Positions 12,596 through 24,381 of a DNA stretch of 64,000 nt are shown piece by piece. The notes beneath the pieces were generated by a model. It saw nothing but the letters and a program-made list of their open reading frames with translations, made no database searches and was not told where the DNA came from. Origin of the DNA: Humulus lupulus (Eukaryota; Streptophyta; Magnoliopsida; Rosales; Cannabaceae). The position numbers and the translations under genes were made by a program. Position 1 is the stretch's first letter, and each line of letters starts with the position of its first letter. Location: the NCBI RefSeq assembly GCF_963169125.1, contig NC_084794.1, positions 152,158,858 through 152,222,857 of the forward strand. Reading direction: 5' to 3'.

Positions 12596-13060
12596 GTCCT
12601 AGGTTAAGGGTTCCTGAAGACTGACTGAACATGTACATTCGCTGCTAGAGACAAGCTCGATTCAGGGTTTGGTAATGTGTATATGTGCATATATGCTTGT
12701 ATGTCTGGAATGAATTATGAATGTTGTTATTTATTGAATTAATAGGAAGCATGAGATACTTATAGGGCCTGGCCCTTGACTGTTGTATGAAAACATTAAG
12801 GCATGCTTATTAGCTTTGCTGTGCATGTAAATGAATATTTGTATGATTAATTGTATATTGAGCATGGATGAATGCTATTATCTTAGTTGTTGTGTGGTAA
12901 TGTTGAGGCATGATTATCAGCAGCCGGTGCGTTCGGATGAATGCCTATACTCTTAATGTTAGTGATTGGTTATGTTCCTTTGATGAATTTTGGAGAAGCT
13001 TTTGCCCTGTCATCATGGTCTGATTGCCGAGTCGTTGATTGCAGATTGAATTGGATAACT

Positions 13061-14220
13061 CTGCGTCTAAGAAAATCTACACAACTAGCCAACACTAGGT
13101 TTGGGACCGGGGGTGATGACAAGGGCCAGATTCCTTCGCCAGTTCCTTAGAACTGGTAGCAACTCATGGCTGATATGCAGGCTCAGTTGCAGAGCCAGGA
13201 TGAACAAATTCATCTACTGCGATAGCAGGCTCCATTAGGGAGTGCTGCCTCTATTGTACCACCTGTAGTGGTACCAGTTGTACAGTCTGGGGAGGTTGGG
13301 AACGGGTGGGAGCCATTATATGAGCAGTTCAAGAAGCAGCAGCCTCCAATCTTTGAGGGGGGACCTGATCCATTGAAGGCTGAGCAATGGCTGACAATGA
13401 TAACAACTATTCTGGATTTTATGAGAGCAGAGGGGCATGACAAAGTGGCCTGTGCCATGTATATGTTGAGAAAGGATGCCCGCATTTGGTGTGAGGTGGC
13501 TTCACTGACTAGGGATGTCACTACTCTGAGTTGGGAAGGCTTCAGAGACTTGTTCAGCCAAAAATACTACAATGTTTCCGTGAGGGCAGCAAAAGTTAAT
13601 GAGTTTGTGGGTTTGATGCAGGGAAATATGACTATTACAGAGTATGCCCTAAAATTTGACAGGCTTGTGAAGTTTGCACCAGATCTTGTGCCTACTGATG
13701 CTGCTAGGCATGATAGATTTATCAGGGGGCTTAATGCTATGATAGCTCGGGATGTTAGGATTACAATGGTACTTGGAGGAACAACTTATGCCCAGGCTGT
13801 TGAGAAGGCTCTTACCACCGAGGAAGTGGAGAACAAGATTTGGAGGGAAAGTGCAGTGAGGTGCGAGGGTCGTAGAGTGGTGCCTCCTTATTCAGGGACA
13901 AGTAGGGGCAGAGGCCCCAGTGACTTCAAGAGAAAGACTCTTGACACTTTGACCACTGCTGGTCCTGATAGGAGGGGTCGGGGTGGTCAGGGTGGCCGTG
14001 AGGGTGGTGGTGAGGCATGGCAGACTTATCCAAAATGCCCGAGGTGTAGAAGGCATCACCTGGGCAAATGTCGGGCCAAAGCTTGTTTTGTGTGCGAAAC
14101 AGTGGGGCATCTCAGGAAAGACTGCCCAGCAGTGAAGAAAGGCGAAGCAGGAAAGGTGGATAGCTTGACCCCAACTCGAGAGTCACTTTGACACAGGCAG
14201 AGGCCGAGGCTAGTCTCTAG
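13061..14220 (+). pseudogene. Broken gag (T2)
   Basis: Same protein as in T1 and T3. The expected start codon at 13061-13063 is CTG, where T1 and T3 have ATG. In-frame TAG codons lie at 13148, 13157 and 13223; the last is shared with T1 and T3. From 13268 to 14191 the frame is open and holds the gag domain (LMQGNMTITEYALKFDRL segment), a Gly/Arg-rich region and an intact zinc knuckle CFVCETVGHLRKDC near 14082-14124. A frame disturbance after 14180 separates it from the protease. Confidence 0.92.
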
Positions 14221-14463
14221 GTAGTGACAGGTCAGCTTTCTAGCGCTGGCTCTCCTTTTACTGTATTGATTGATTCTGGTGCTACACATTCCTTTGTTTC
14301 TAGTAAAGTGATTGATAGATTGTGTAGACCTAGTGAATATCAGACAGCAGGGTTTGGGACTTTATTGCCTACAGGGGAAATGGTAATTTCTAGGAGATGG
14401 ATTAGGGCACTGCCAGTGATGGTTGATTGTAGGGAACTTTAGGTAGATCCGATTGACTTAGAC
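14221..14463 (+). pseudogene. Aspartic protease of T2 pol
   Basis: Retains the catalytic IDSGATHSF motif at about 14269-14295, the only one of the three Tekay-like copies in the window with an unaltered DSG core. The frame is cut by a TAG at 14440. The protein would cleave the gag-pol precursor. Confidence 0.85.
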
Positions 14464-16080
14464 ATGGAGGATTTTGATATGATCTTATGGATGGACTGGT
14501 TGGTCAGATATGGGGCTACTATTGATTGCAGGAAGAAGATGGTGACTTTTGAGCCTGAGGACGAGGATCCTTTTGTCTTTGTGGGTGCGGTATGTGGACC
14601 CCGTGTACCCATGATTTCAGCATTGAGAGCCAGAGACTTGTTGCAAGAGGGGTGCATAGGTTTTCTAGCCACTATGGTGGATACTACTAGGGTTATGCCA
14701 GCAGGACTGGGAGAGACCAGATTGGTGTGTGAGTTTTTGGACGTATTTCCTGAGGATCTACCAGGGTTGCCGCCGCACAGGGAGATTCAGTTTGAGATTG
14801 AGTTAGCACCAGGGATAGAGCCAGTATCAAGGACACCATATAGGATGGCACCAGCTGAGTTGAAGGAACTAAAGATACAGTTGCAGGAGCTACTGGATTT
14901 GGGATTCATCAGACCTAGCTACTTACCATGGGGAGCTCCAGTGTTGTTTGTTAAGAAGAAGGACGGGATTCTGAGAATGTGTATAAACTATAGAGAATTG
15001 AACAAGTTGACTATCAAGAATAAATACCCTTTACCAAGGATTGATGACTTGTTCGATCAGCTGGAGGGAAAGACGGTGTTCTCAAAGATTGATCAACAAT
15101 CTGGTTATCACCAGCTGAGGATCAAAGATGAGGATATACCGAAGATGGCTTTCCGAACGCGATATGGGCACTATGAGTTCTTGGTCATGTCTTTTGGTTT
15201 AACCAATGCCCCAGCAGCTTTTATGGATTTGATGAGCAGGGTGTTCAAGGACTGCTTAGATCAGTTCGCCAATGTCTTCATCGACGAAATTCTAGTATAC
15301 TCCAGTTCAGAGGCAGAGCATGAACAACATCTTCGACAAGTTTTACAGAGATTAAGGGAACACCAGTTATATGCTAAGTTTAAGAAGTGTGAGTTTTGGT
15401 TGCCGGAGGTGACTTTTCTTGGATATATAGTTGGCGCAGAAGGGATTAAGGTGGATCCGTCCATGGTAGAAGCAGTGAAAGATTGGCTGAGGCCAAGGAA
15501 CGCCTCGGAGGTGCGGAGTTCCCTTGGGTTAGCAGGTTATTACAGGCGAATTGTGGAGGGATTCTCAAAGATTTGTTCACCAATGACAGAATTGACAAGA
15601 GAGATTCAAAGGTTTGTTTGGACAGAGAAGTGTGAGATTAGTTTCCAGGAGTTGAAGCGACGGCTTATCTCTGCACCTGTGCTGAGTCTTCCTTCAGAGG
15701 AAGGAAAGTTTGTGGTTTACTGTGATGCATCGAGGATGGGTTTAGGCTGCGTGCTGATGTAGAATGAGAGAGTTATAGCTTATGCATCGCGACAGCTGAA
15801 AGAGTATGAACAGTGGTATCCTACTCATGATTTGGAACTAGCAGCAGTGGTATTCACACGGAAGGTGTGGCATCATTACCTATATGGGGAGAAGTGAGAG
15901 ACATACACTGACCATAAGAGTTTGAAATATTTCTTCACTCGGAAGGATCTGAATATGAGACAAAAGCATTGGTTGGAGTTGGTTAAGGACTATGACTATG
16001 ATATCCTTTACCACCCAGGGAAGGCCAATGTGGTGGCAGATGCGTTGAGTAGAAGGGGCCCAGGACAATTGTATAGTTCC
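14464..16080 (+). pseudogene. Reverse transcriptase - RNase H of T2 pol
   Basis: A 432-codon open stretch (14464-15762) covers the linker with [11 protein letters not shown], the RT palm with [23 protein letters not shown] and [13 protein letters not shown], and the start of RNase H with [17 protein letters not shown]. The catalytic motif reads VFIDEILVY, so the second active-site Asp is Glu. A TAG at 15760 (CAG in T3) and a TGA at 15896 interrupt RNase H, which resumes with [11 protein letters not shown] and ends near ADALSRRGP at about 16060. Confidence 0.93.
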
Positions 16081-17601
16081 ACCCAGATCTCGAGAGAGTT
16101 AGCTGATGAGATGGCCAGGGTAAAGATAGAGTTGTTGGTGGGCCAGCTACCTAATATTACTTTACAGTTGACCCTGCTAGAGAGGATCAAGGAGGGACAA
16201 TTGATGGATGCGCAGTTGCAAGATGTTAGGCAACATGTCTTAGCTGTGACAGCTAAGGATTATTCTGTTTCTGAGATAGGTATACTTCGATATCAGGGAT
16301 GGATTTGCGTTCCAGCGGATGAGGGGATCAGACGAGAGATACTAGATGAGTCTCACACTATGCTATACTCGCTTCATTCGGGTACCACGAAGATGTATCA
16401 GGATCTACGGGCATTATATTGGTGGCCCGGGATGAAGAAGGATGTGGTACAGTATGTGGCTAGATGTTTGACGTGTCAGCAGGTAAAGGCTGAGCATCAG
16501 CGACCAGCGAGGTTGCTTTAGCCTTTGGGTATCCCAGAGTGGAAGTGGGAGGACATCACGATGGATTTTGTGGGAGGACTACCCAGGACAGTGGGACTTT
16601 GTGACTCGGTGTGGGTGACAGTAGACAGATACACCAAGTCAGCTCATTTTCTGCCAGTGAAGTCAACCTATACAGTGGAATAGTATGTAGGATTGTGTGT
16701 GAGGGAGATAGTTCATCTCCATGGGGTTCCAAAGTCTATTGTATCTAATTGAGATCTAATCTTTACCTCTATGTTTTGGGGAGCTCTACAGAGAGCTATG
16801 GGGACCCAGTTGAAGTTTAGCACATCTTTCCATCCTCAGACTGATGGACAGTCTGAGAGGATGATTCAGGTGTTGGAGGACATGCTTATGGCGTGTGTGA
16901 TTGATTTCGAGGGATCTTGGAGTAAGTATCTACCATTGATTGAGTTCTCGTATAACAACAGTTATCAATCCACGATTGGAGTGGCTCCTTATGAAATGTT
17001 ATATGGGAGAAAGTGTAGATCATCCATTCATTGGGATGAGATGGGTGAAAGGAGGTACTTAGGGCCAGATATGGTTCAAAAGACTAATGAAACTATTGAC
17101 AAGATTCGAGCTAGAATGCTTGCCTCGCAGAGTAGGTAGAAAACCTATGCTGATCCTAAGTGTAGGGACGTGGAGTTCCAGGTTGGGGACCACGTGTTTC
17201 TGCGAGTTTCACCACTCAGAGGGGTGAGGAGGTTTGGAGTAAAGGGAACGTTGAGCCCTCGGTTTGTTGTACCTTTCGAGATCCTAGAGAAGATTGGACA
17301 GGTGTCTTACAGGTTGGCCTTGCCACCATCGCTGTCAAGAGTTCATGATGTATTCCATGTCTCCATGTTGCGGAAGTATGTTTCAGATACAACACATGTG
17401 CCGAATTATAAGGACTTAGAGTTTCATTTAGATTTGTCCTATGAAGAGCGACCAGTTCAGATTTTGGATCGGAACGAAAAAGTCTTACGGAATAAGACAA
17501 TTCCATTAGTTAAAGTGCTGTGGAGAAATAGTAAGGTCGGGGAAGCGACCTAGGAGTTAGAGACAGCGATGCGGGATCAAAATCCCGAGCTATTCAGGTA
17601 A
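16081..17601 (+). pseudogene. Integrase with chromodomain (T2 pol)
   Basis: The zinc-binding region ([10 protein letters not shown] then [11 protein letters not shown] near 16450-16500) is followed by the catalytic core: the first Asp in MDFVGGLP at about 16562; the second position reads SN plus a stop instead of SDQD; the Glu is present in DGQSER at about 16845. The C-terminal GPY-like region begins at EFQVGDHVFLRV (17173) and ends in a chromodomain-like tail (RNKTIPLVKVLWRN) reaching the stop at 17599-17601. Stops at 16519, 16681, 16750, 17137 and 17551 break the frame. Chromodomains in this clade are thought to guide insertion to heterochromatin. Confidence 0.92.
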
Positions 17602-17620
17602 ATTTCGAGGACGAAATTCT

Positions 17621-17632
17621 TAGTAGGAGGGG
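17621..17632 (+). promoter_or_regulatory. Polypurine tract of T2
   Basis: tagtaggagggg directly before the 3' LTR, the expected primer for plus-strand DNA synthesis. The LTR that follows begins 23 bp late (see the 3' LTR entry). Confidence 0.85.
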
Positions 17633-18981
17633 ATGGCTTAAGGGCCTTGATTAGTGTGCCGGGAGGGCATAATTGGTTTATGTGTGAATTTATTGAATTA
17701 ATGCATGATTGTATGATAAGCATGCTTGTGTGATTCTATGAAGTAAGTGTGGTTAAATGTTATATCTATGAGAACCACATTATCATGTGGGTAGATCTGC
17801 AGCGTGCAACTTGAGACGATCCTAGGGAGCTAGATAGCAGGAAAGTCACAACGGGGTTTAATATTTGACTTGGGGCAAGTAAAGGGGTAATTCGAGTATT
17901 AGATGATTATCTGGGTTGTCGGGTTATGGAAATAAATATATGGAGATATATTTGAGGTTAGGAAGGTTAGGCGGGAATTTTGGGGAATTTTACCATTTTG
18001 CCCTCAGGGGCGTTTTCGGTACCCTGAGCCTTGGGATTAGCTTAATCACTTAAGGATAGACTTAAGAAGCTTTAGAAAATAGTAGAACAAATTAGACTGG
18101 CCTATTTTTCTCTTCTCTCCCTTCTCTCTCCTCTCTCAAGGAAAAACCACTGAAATTTAAGAGAAACCAGCTGGGAATTCAGTGGTTCGGGCTGGAATCT
18201 TGAAGGTTAAATCTAGTGCTCAGCTAAGGGAACTCAACCAAGATTAAGGTAAGGGGAGCATTAGAATTCTGAGTTTTGGCTGAGTAATAAGGGTGTTTAT
18301 GTTTTTGATGTTTAAGGGTTGACTTAAGCTGAGTAGCTTGGATTTTAGCTCAGGAATCTGTTAAGGAAGTGGTTCAACAAAGAAGGTAAGCTTCTATTCG
18401 TAATTTAGAGGTTAAAATCTGAGTTTGCATGACTAGTTTTTGGTGTTTTGAGCTGCTGGGTTTCAGGGATCAAAATGAGATTTTAATGGGTTTTTAAGCT
18501 GGATTTCTGTTGGGTTATGCTGTTAGAATCATGTTAAAAGTCTTGTGATTAATAGGTTTTGGAGTTAGGGTGCTTTGGGGTGGTTTTGAATAAGGTTAGG
18601 ATGTTCGAAATGGTGGATTTTCTGGGCACGAAGGGTTGGGTCGCGGCTCTGTTCTAGAGCACTACGGCCCTACGAAGCAAAGAAGCCAGGGAGGCTCGCC
18701 CAAAGGGGAGTGTCGCGGCGCCACAGGGCAGGGCCGCGGCGTGTGTCTGCCAACTGAGAGGCTTGGGTTCTATTATAGGGGCGGGTCGCGGCTAGGTTTC
18801 AAGGGTCGTTGTCCTTAGGTGCATTCTTGATCTTTTGGGGATTTTAAGCGCGAGAATCTAACTTAGGGTGCTCGAGATCAATTCCACCACCATGCTTGGC
18901 AGAATTCGATGTCCCAGATTCTAGAACTATACTCGGAAACCTTTATTAGAATATTAATGGAATTTATTAGGTTGGTTGTGA

Positions 18982-18986
18982 CTAGG
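18982..18986. repeat. Target duplication CTAGG, left copy
   Basis: CTAGG here and again at 21252-21256 flank the inserted solo LTR exactly. Confidence 0.93.
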
Positions 18987-21251
18987 TGTAATGCCCCGGA
19001 TTCCCTAATGTGGTTTAACGGTTGGATTTGTAGGCCGAGAGGGCCATAATTGTTTAATTTTTCCATTTAACGTGTTTATGTATGTTTATGAGAATTATAT
19101 TATAATATAATGTTAATTGTATGCATGTCGGTGATATATGTTGAGACCACATTATGATGTGGGTTTGTTCGAGCTGTTCGACATGAGACGATCGTAGATT
19201 ATTGATTAGCGGTTTAGTCACAATGGGTTTAAGTGTCGGGACTTGGGTTGAGTCTCGGGGTGATTTTGATGATTAGAGCGTTACCAGGAGATAAAGGGTA
19301 ACGGGATGTGAATTATTGGTATTTGAGATTATTGAGAATAGCGGGAATTGGAGAGCGTTAATTATGATTAACGAGTTTGGAGGAAAGTACCAAAAATGCC
19401 CTTGGGAGTCTTTAGAAACCATTAATTGACCTAGGGGTAAAATGGACATTTCACCCCTAGGATAGATATAACCTTTGTTGGCTGAAGAAAATGTTAGAAA
19501 ACAGAGTATATGTTAGAGTTCTCCCGTACCTTGTTCTCTTCACTTTTTCTTTGTGGTTTTTGAGCCAACTTTGAGGATTCTAGCTTGGGAAGCAAGCCTT
19601 GGGAGATTGGGAGTGTGTTCCACCATTGAAGGTCATCATAAGCCAAGCTTTGGGTAAGTTTTTAACCATAGTTTCTCTGGTTTGCTCTGTTTTGGTTTTA
19701 CTTTACAGCTGAAATGTTTAGGGTGAATTCATGGTTTTTGTTGGGAGTTTTGGCTAGGGTTCCCATGCTTGTGATGTTTGGGGTGTGTTGGGATGGTTTT
19801 TGGGTTCATTTGGCATCAATAATAGGCTTTGGAAGCTTGGGAATCGAGTTAGAATCGAGGGAGATGAAGAAGGTCGGTTCAGGGATGTTTTTGGCTGGAG
19901 GTAGCGCTACAGCGCCCACCCTAGGGCGCTATAGCGCTCCTCAGGAGGGTTTTTGGCCTTTGGGAGGTTCTGAGTAGAGCGCTGTGGCGCTAGGGGTTGA
20001 GCGCTGTAGCGCTACCTTGTTCCTTCCAAACCCCGTTTTGAGTGTTTTTAAGGGTTTTTTACTTGGGGTTTCAATCCTTAAGGCTCGTGATCGATTCTAC
20101 TCACCGTGTGGGCATGTTTCGAGGTCCCGAGGATGGTGCTTAGGTTAAGACTCTATGATTGTGGATTCTCATTAATGGAGGTTATAATTGGTTGTGATTA
20201 GGTAACCGCTAAGGAACTAAAACACCGATCGTTCTCATGGGTCGTCTTTGTCATACTTCTCGCTCAAACTTGAGGTAAGAAAACAGTGTATGGATACAGT
20301 TGCACCCTGTACAGGTATATGACATGCATGGTTTGATATTGAAGCATGTTGGTTGATATATGTGAACGTGGATTGCATATTAAATGCTAATGAATGTTGA
20401 TTACCTGTTAAAGACACTGACTAGTCAGGGACCGACTCTAAAGCCGACGATTACGCATTGAATGACTCTATGGCATTAATGCAGGACCGACCCTAAGGTC
20501 GAAGAACTTATAAGCGCTTGCCTGGTCTACGACCAGATGACTATAGCCAAGGTATATGACCCCGGTGACCATTTTTCACGTGGCTAAGGGATGTTGTCCA
20601 TAGTTTCGACTCTAGAGTCGTGAGGAAGGTTATGTTGGTGACCAATCACCATGCACCTGTCCTGAACAAACTTATGAATGAAACACTTATCGATTAAGCC
20701 GTGGTGACCCTATCGCCACATGGCTAAAGAGAGTGATGCTCATTATAGTGACTTTCAGCTATTGTCACCTATTTGCTGGACTGATAGTCCTGGATGGTTA
20801 TTATGAACGTTGTTGATATTATATCATGTTTTCTTGCTGGGCCTTGGCTCATGGGTGCTATGTGGTGCAGGTAAAGGAAAGGAAAAGCTTGGTCAGCCTT
20901 GAGTGGAGAGCTTGGGCGGTGTGATGTACATACAGGGCCGCTTGACCGCCACGGTCAAGGAGTTCTCAGAGGGACTAGGGGTTTACCCTATTTTTGCCGC
21001 TTAGGCCAGCGAAGTTTGTAAATTTGGAACTGTAGCGACTCTTTTGTAACACGAACTACTTGTAAACATTTTAAAAGGCTCATGAGCAGTTTATTTACTT
21101 AATGAAATGTACCCTTTCCTTTTTACTGGTTTTTCTACCTTAACCTGATAATAACACTTAGATCACGTTTTTAACCAAAGGACTCGGGTAGCGGGTCAAA
21201 TTTCCGGTTCACCGTTCTCCGTAACTGTTCTGGGGTAGCCAGGGCGTTACA
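18987..21251 (+). mobile_element. Solo LTR nested in T2 3' LTR
   Basis: 2265 bp, starts TGTAATGCCCC and ends AGGGCGTTACA, flanked by a perfect 5-bp duplication CTAGG. It contains no primer site, gag or pol. It belongs to a Tekay-related family: its end resembles the T1-T3 LTR ends, and its palindromic word is that of T3. The likely origin is insertion of a full element followed by LTR-LTR recombination. It includes a palindromic cluster at 19900-20016. The open frame at 19714-19977 lies within the LTR and is not supported as a gene. Confidence 0.93.
19900..20016. repeat. Four-copy palindromic-word cluster in solo LTR
   Basis: Four near-copies of the word AGCGCTATAGCGCT: 19903-19915, the perfect gcgctatagcgc at 19926-19937, 19977-19991 and 20001-20012. 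They occur in two pairs about 40 bp apart. Confidence 0.8.
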
Positions 21252-22133
21252 CTAGGTGTTAAGCTAGGTCTCGGGAAACAGATCATGCTCGAGGGACGTC
21301 GCTCGTAGTCAGTGAACGTGGAAATTAAAAGTAAGAAAATTGCACCCGGTTGTGTAATTGTAAAGGGACTAAGGGTACCCTAATATGTATGCTTTGAAAG
21401 GATGGTATTAAGCCATGTAAACAGTAAACCAACGGCCTAAGAGCGCCAAGGTTACATTAGCGCACAGGGCGCAGCTCGACCACTGGTAGCTGAGGACAGC
21501 TTATTATGCACTGAGCTCGGTTTAAGCGGGTCGGAGTCAGTAGGGTAAACAGAGGGTGCGGCCTAAGTTGTCGTCCCTGATAATCATGTAGCTTGATTAT
21601 TATATAATGTTTTATTGCAACTTTGATTCTAAGTGCATGTTATGTGGTTAATATGAGTGTTAAGTGTTTGAGCATGCCTAAAGGGTTAATTATCTGTTAT
21701 TGTTGTTTGTGATGCATATTATGTTTTCTTGCTGACCCTTGGCTCACGGGTGCTACATGGTGCAGGTAACGGCAAGGAAAAACTTGATCAACCCTGACTT
21801 GGAGAGATCTATGAGTTAATTGTACATGGCCAGCCGCCACGGTTGAGGGGGAGGCAGGAACATGGGAACCAGAAATGTCTGTTTTGCCTTAGAATGGCTG
21901 ATGGTTGTCTGTATTTTGGAAATTCTGTCAACTGACTTTTAAACACTGTTTCTTTTTGGGATCCCATGTGTAAAACTGTTTAATTATATAAAATGTATAT
22001 TTTGAGACCAAAAACCTTTTTAACCCTAGCACATTCATGGTTAGTGGCGCGTTTTAACTAAATGACTTGATTAGCTAGTCCTGTACCTTTATAAATACAC
22101 AGTGTAGTGGTCTTAGCTATCCAGGGTGTTACA

Positions 22134-22550
22134 AATATACAAGCCAAAAATCCCGAATAGATCCCGCACGTGAATAAGTAATGGTACAAAGAAATTAAAA
22201 AAATATTTAGCCAAATTAAGAAAAAAATGGATTATCAGCGAAGAACAGAATTCACTTACAGTTCTGAAACAAAAAGAATTGGAGAGATTGGGACGTTGAT
22301 TCCAAAGAACAGCTACCATAAGGTTTATAAAAAACGAGAGAAAATTAAAGAGAAAGTCGGCAATGAATGAACAAGAAGGTTGTAATGGGGCTAATCAGTG
22401 AAAGGGCGTATATATAGAAAAGCCCAAGGAAGATTTGGAGTCATTCAATCGAGGAAATTTTAGATCAAATGGAAAAAATTAAATAGACAAAATGGCGGAA
22501 AAATAGTGACAAGAAAACTGTCACTATACTCGGGAACCCGAAGAGTGCCC
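22134..22550 (-). other. Probable upstream region of a Tat antisense gene
   Basis: No coding region. On the minus strand a TATATATA run sits at about 22407-22414, and the composition resembles the upstream region of the antisense gene at 39540-40130. Removing T2 would join this directly to 10434, upstream of the PF04195-like fragment at 9607-9864. Inference from layout only. Confidence 0.35.
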
Positions 22551-23453
22551 ATTAAAACGAGAGTGTAACTCATCAAAACCAGAAAAACTCAGACTAAACT
22601 CTTTAAGCCTTACCTTAATTTGATGGTTAATCCTAGCTAACCCTCTGCAACTTCTTCAAGGATCAAGGTTCCAAAGCTTAGTTGTGACTCCCATAGAAGT
22701 TACGGCTTCAAATTCCTCTAGAAATGGTGAAGAGATGATCCAACTGAGGGAGAGAAAATGATAGCTCCAAGTGTTCTGTTTTTCTTTCCTTCCTTCCTTC
22801 TTATTTTCTTTTCCTTTAGCTTCTGAGTCTTTCTACCACTTCCACTAAATCAATAAAGCAGAATATAACCTATCCCTTAGTAAGCCAAATGACCACATTG
22901 CCGTCCCAATAATAACTAAACCTTTATATCACTCTAAGGGCATTTTGGTCATTACTCCCAATTCCCGCTAATTCCTCGAGTGTCTTTAATATTTACCGCT
23001 TACTTCCCGATACCTAACTAATCACCAATTATATTTCTCAATATAAAATAATCTCCAATATACTTCCCAAATTCCCAGAAATACCCCTAGACTCACCCCG
23101 AGCCGGGTATAAATCTTCGCTTAGACTTTTCCGCTAAACCTCTCACTATGATCGCCTTGAATCACAAACTACAGATATATCCACATAAAAATGTGGTCTC
23201 AACAATTTATCACAAATATTTACACTTATGCCCTCAACGAGCCAAAATTACAAATATGGCCTTATAACCTAATCAGGGCCTACATGCATACTAATACACA
23301 TAGTCATGCATCACATATATCCAAATAATCATATAAGCATGCTTGTCAGATAATCATGCATTTTCAACATTAATTCACATAACTTCTAATTGTGCCCTCC
23401 CGGCACACTAATCAAGGCCCTTAAGCCTTATTAGTAATTTTTGGGTCGTTACA
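22551..23453 (-). mobile_element. Truncated Tekay-related LTR
   Basis: Ends at 23453 with GTCGTTACA. Its last 600 bp match the T3 LTR end at 50770-51388, including the 'gccctcccggcacactaatc' type segment. The other end is not found, so this is a fragment; the left boundary is approximate. It interrupts an Athila-like protease at 23454. Confidence 0.75.
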
Positions 23454-24381
23454 TCATCCATATTTAAAACAATGAAATCTACGGGAAAGATGAACTTGTC
23501 CAGTTTTACTTTAACTTCCTCAATAATACTCCTAGTAGCTTGACTGACAGATCTACCAACTATAGAGTCATTGTGGTAGGCCTTGCTTCACCTAGCCCAA
23601 GTCGACGAAAAACTGATAAGGGCATCAGATTAATACTCTCCCCTAAATCATACAAGGCATGTTTGCACTCAAAATTACATATAGTACACGGTACATTAAG
23701 GCTTCCTGGATCTCTCAAATTTTGGGGGAGCTTCCTATGTAAGATAACGTTGCACCCTTATCTTAATGTCACTGTTTCATTGTCATCCACCTTCCTGTTC
23801 TTAGAAAAATTTTCTATGATGAATTTTACATGATTGGCGTTTGCTCTGATGCTTAAGCAAAAGGAATGTATATGTACAACTTCTTGAATACCTCGAGAAA
23901 TTTGGAGAAATGATTATCAGGAGAATTCTTCCAAAGCCACTAAGGATAAGGAATCTTGATGTGGTGATCAATGTACTGGTGGAGTTGCATCTTTAGAATG
24001 AAGGTATTTAGTAACCTACTACACAACTGAATCATTCTTCTCCCTAACTTCTCTATTCTTCTATGTTATCTCATTTGATGCAGGCTTCTCATATTGTTTT
24101 CCACTCCTCAGAGTAATTTCCTGGCAGTGTCCATTAAGATTAACCTCTGTATTTCTAGGCAAACTCCCTTAAGGCCTAGTGTTCAACATATTTGCCAACT
24201 GACCCACTTGCATCTCTAAATTTATAATGGAGTATATTGCCTCTGTCATAAATTTAGTCTAAGTGTTAGTGAGAGTTAATAGAACAACTTTAAATTCATT
24301 AGGCTTCTCTTGAGAAATTGGTGGCCTAGGCTCCTGAGATGGTCAAGCTTAAGACAAAGCTTGAGACATAGGTTGTTAATA
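23454..24381 (-). pseudogene. Athila-like protease and gag-protease linker fragment
   Basis: The minus strand just right of the LTR fragment reads LDKFIFPVDFIVLNMD, the C-terminal part of the Athila-type retroviral aspartic protease. The reading is cut off at 23453 by the LTR. The linker up to 24381 is full of stops. This continues the gag at 24382-25414. Confidence 0.65.

Larger units (their letters stand above)
10435..22133 (+). mobile_element. Tekay-like chromovirus T2, full length but defective
   Basis: Order on the plus strand: 5' LTR 10435-12580, tRNA-Met primer site, gag, protease, RT, RNase H, integrase with chromodomain, PPT, 3' LTR 17633-22133 interrupted by a 2265-bp solo LTR. The single gag-pol frame carries at least ten stops. 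The long C-terminal chromodomain-like tail, tRNA-Met primer and over 2-kb LTRs identify the Tekay/Del clade. It is nested in a Tat antisense-gene relic (9607-10434 and 22134-22550). Confidence 0.93.
17633..22133 (+). mobile_element. 3' LTR of T2, interrupted by a solo LTR
   Basis: Matches 10458-12580. The first 23 bp of the LTR, including its TGTAACG terminus, are absent between the polypurine tract and 17633. Homology runs to 18986, is split by a 2265-bp insertion plus duplication, and resumes at 21257 to end in GTTACA at 22133. This copy keeps about 130 bp (21265-21390) that the 5' LTR has lost. The GC-rich palindromic block is at 18640-18820. Confidence 0.93.

Noticed and set aside
19714..19977. 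87-codon ORF as a gene
   Set aside because: It lies within a solo LTR and covers its palindromic block; no domain.
22570..22574. TCATC as left duplication for the truncated LTR ending at 23453
   Set aside because: LTR similarity appears to extend left of it and no TG terminus follows, so the match to 23454-23458 is probably chance.
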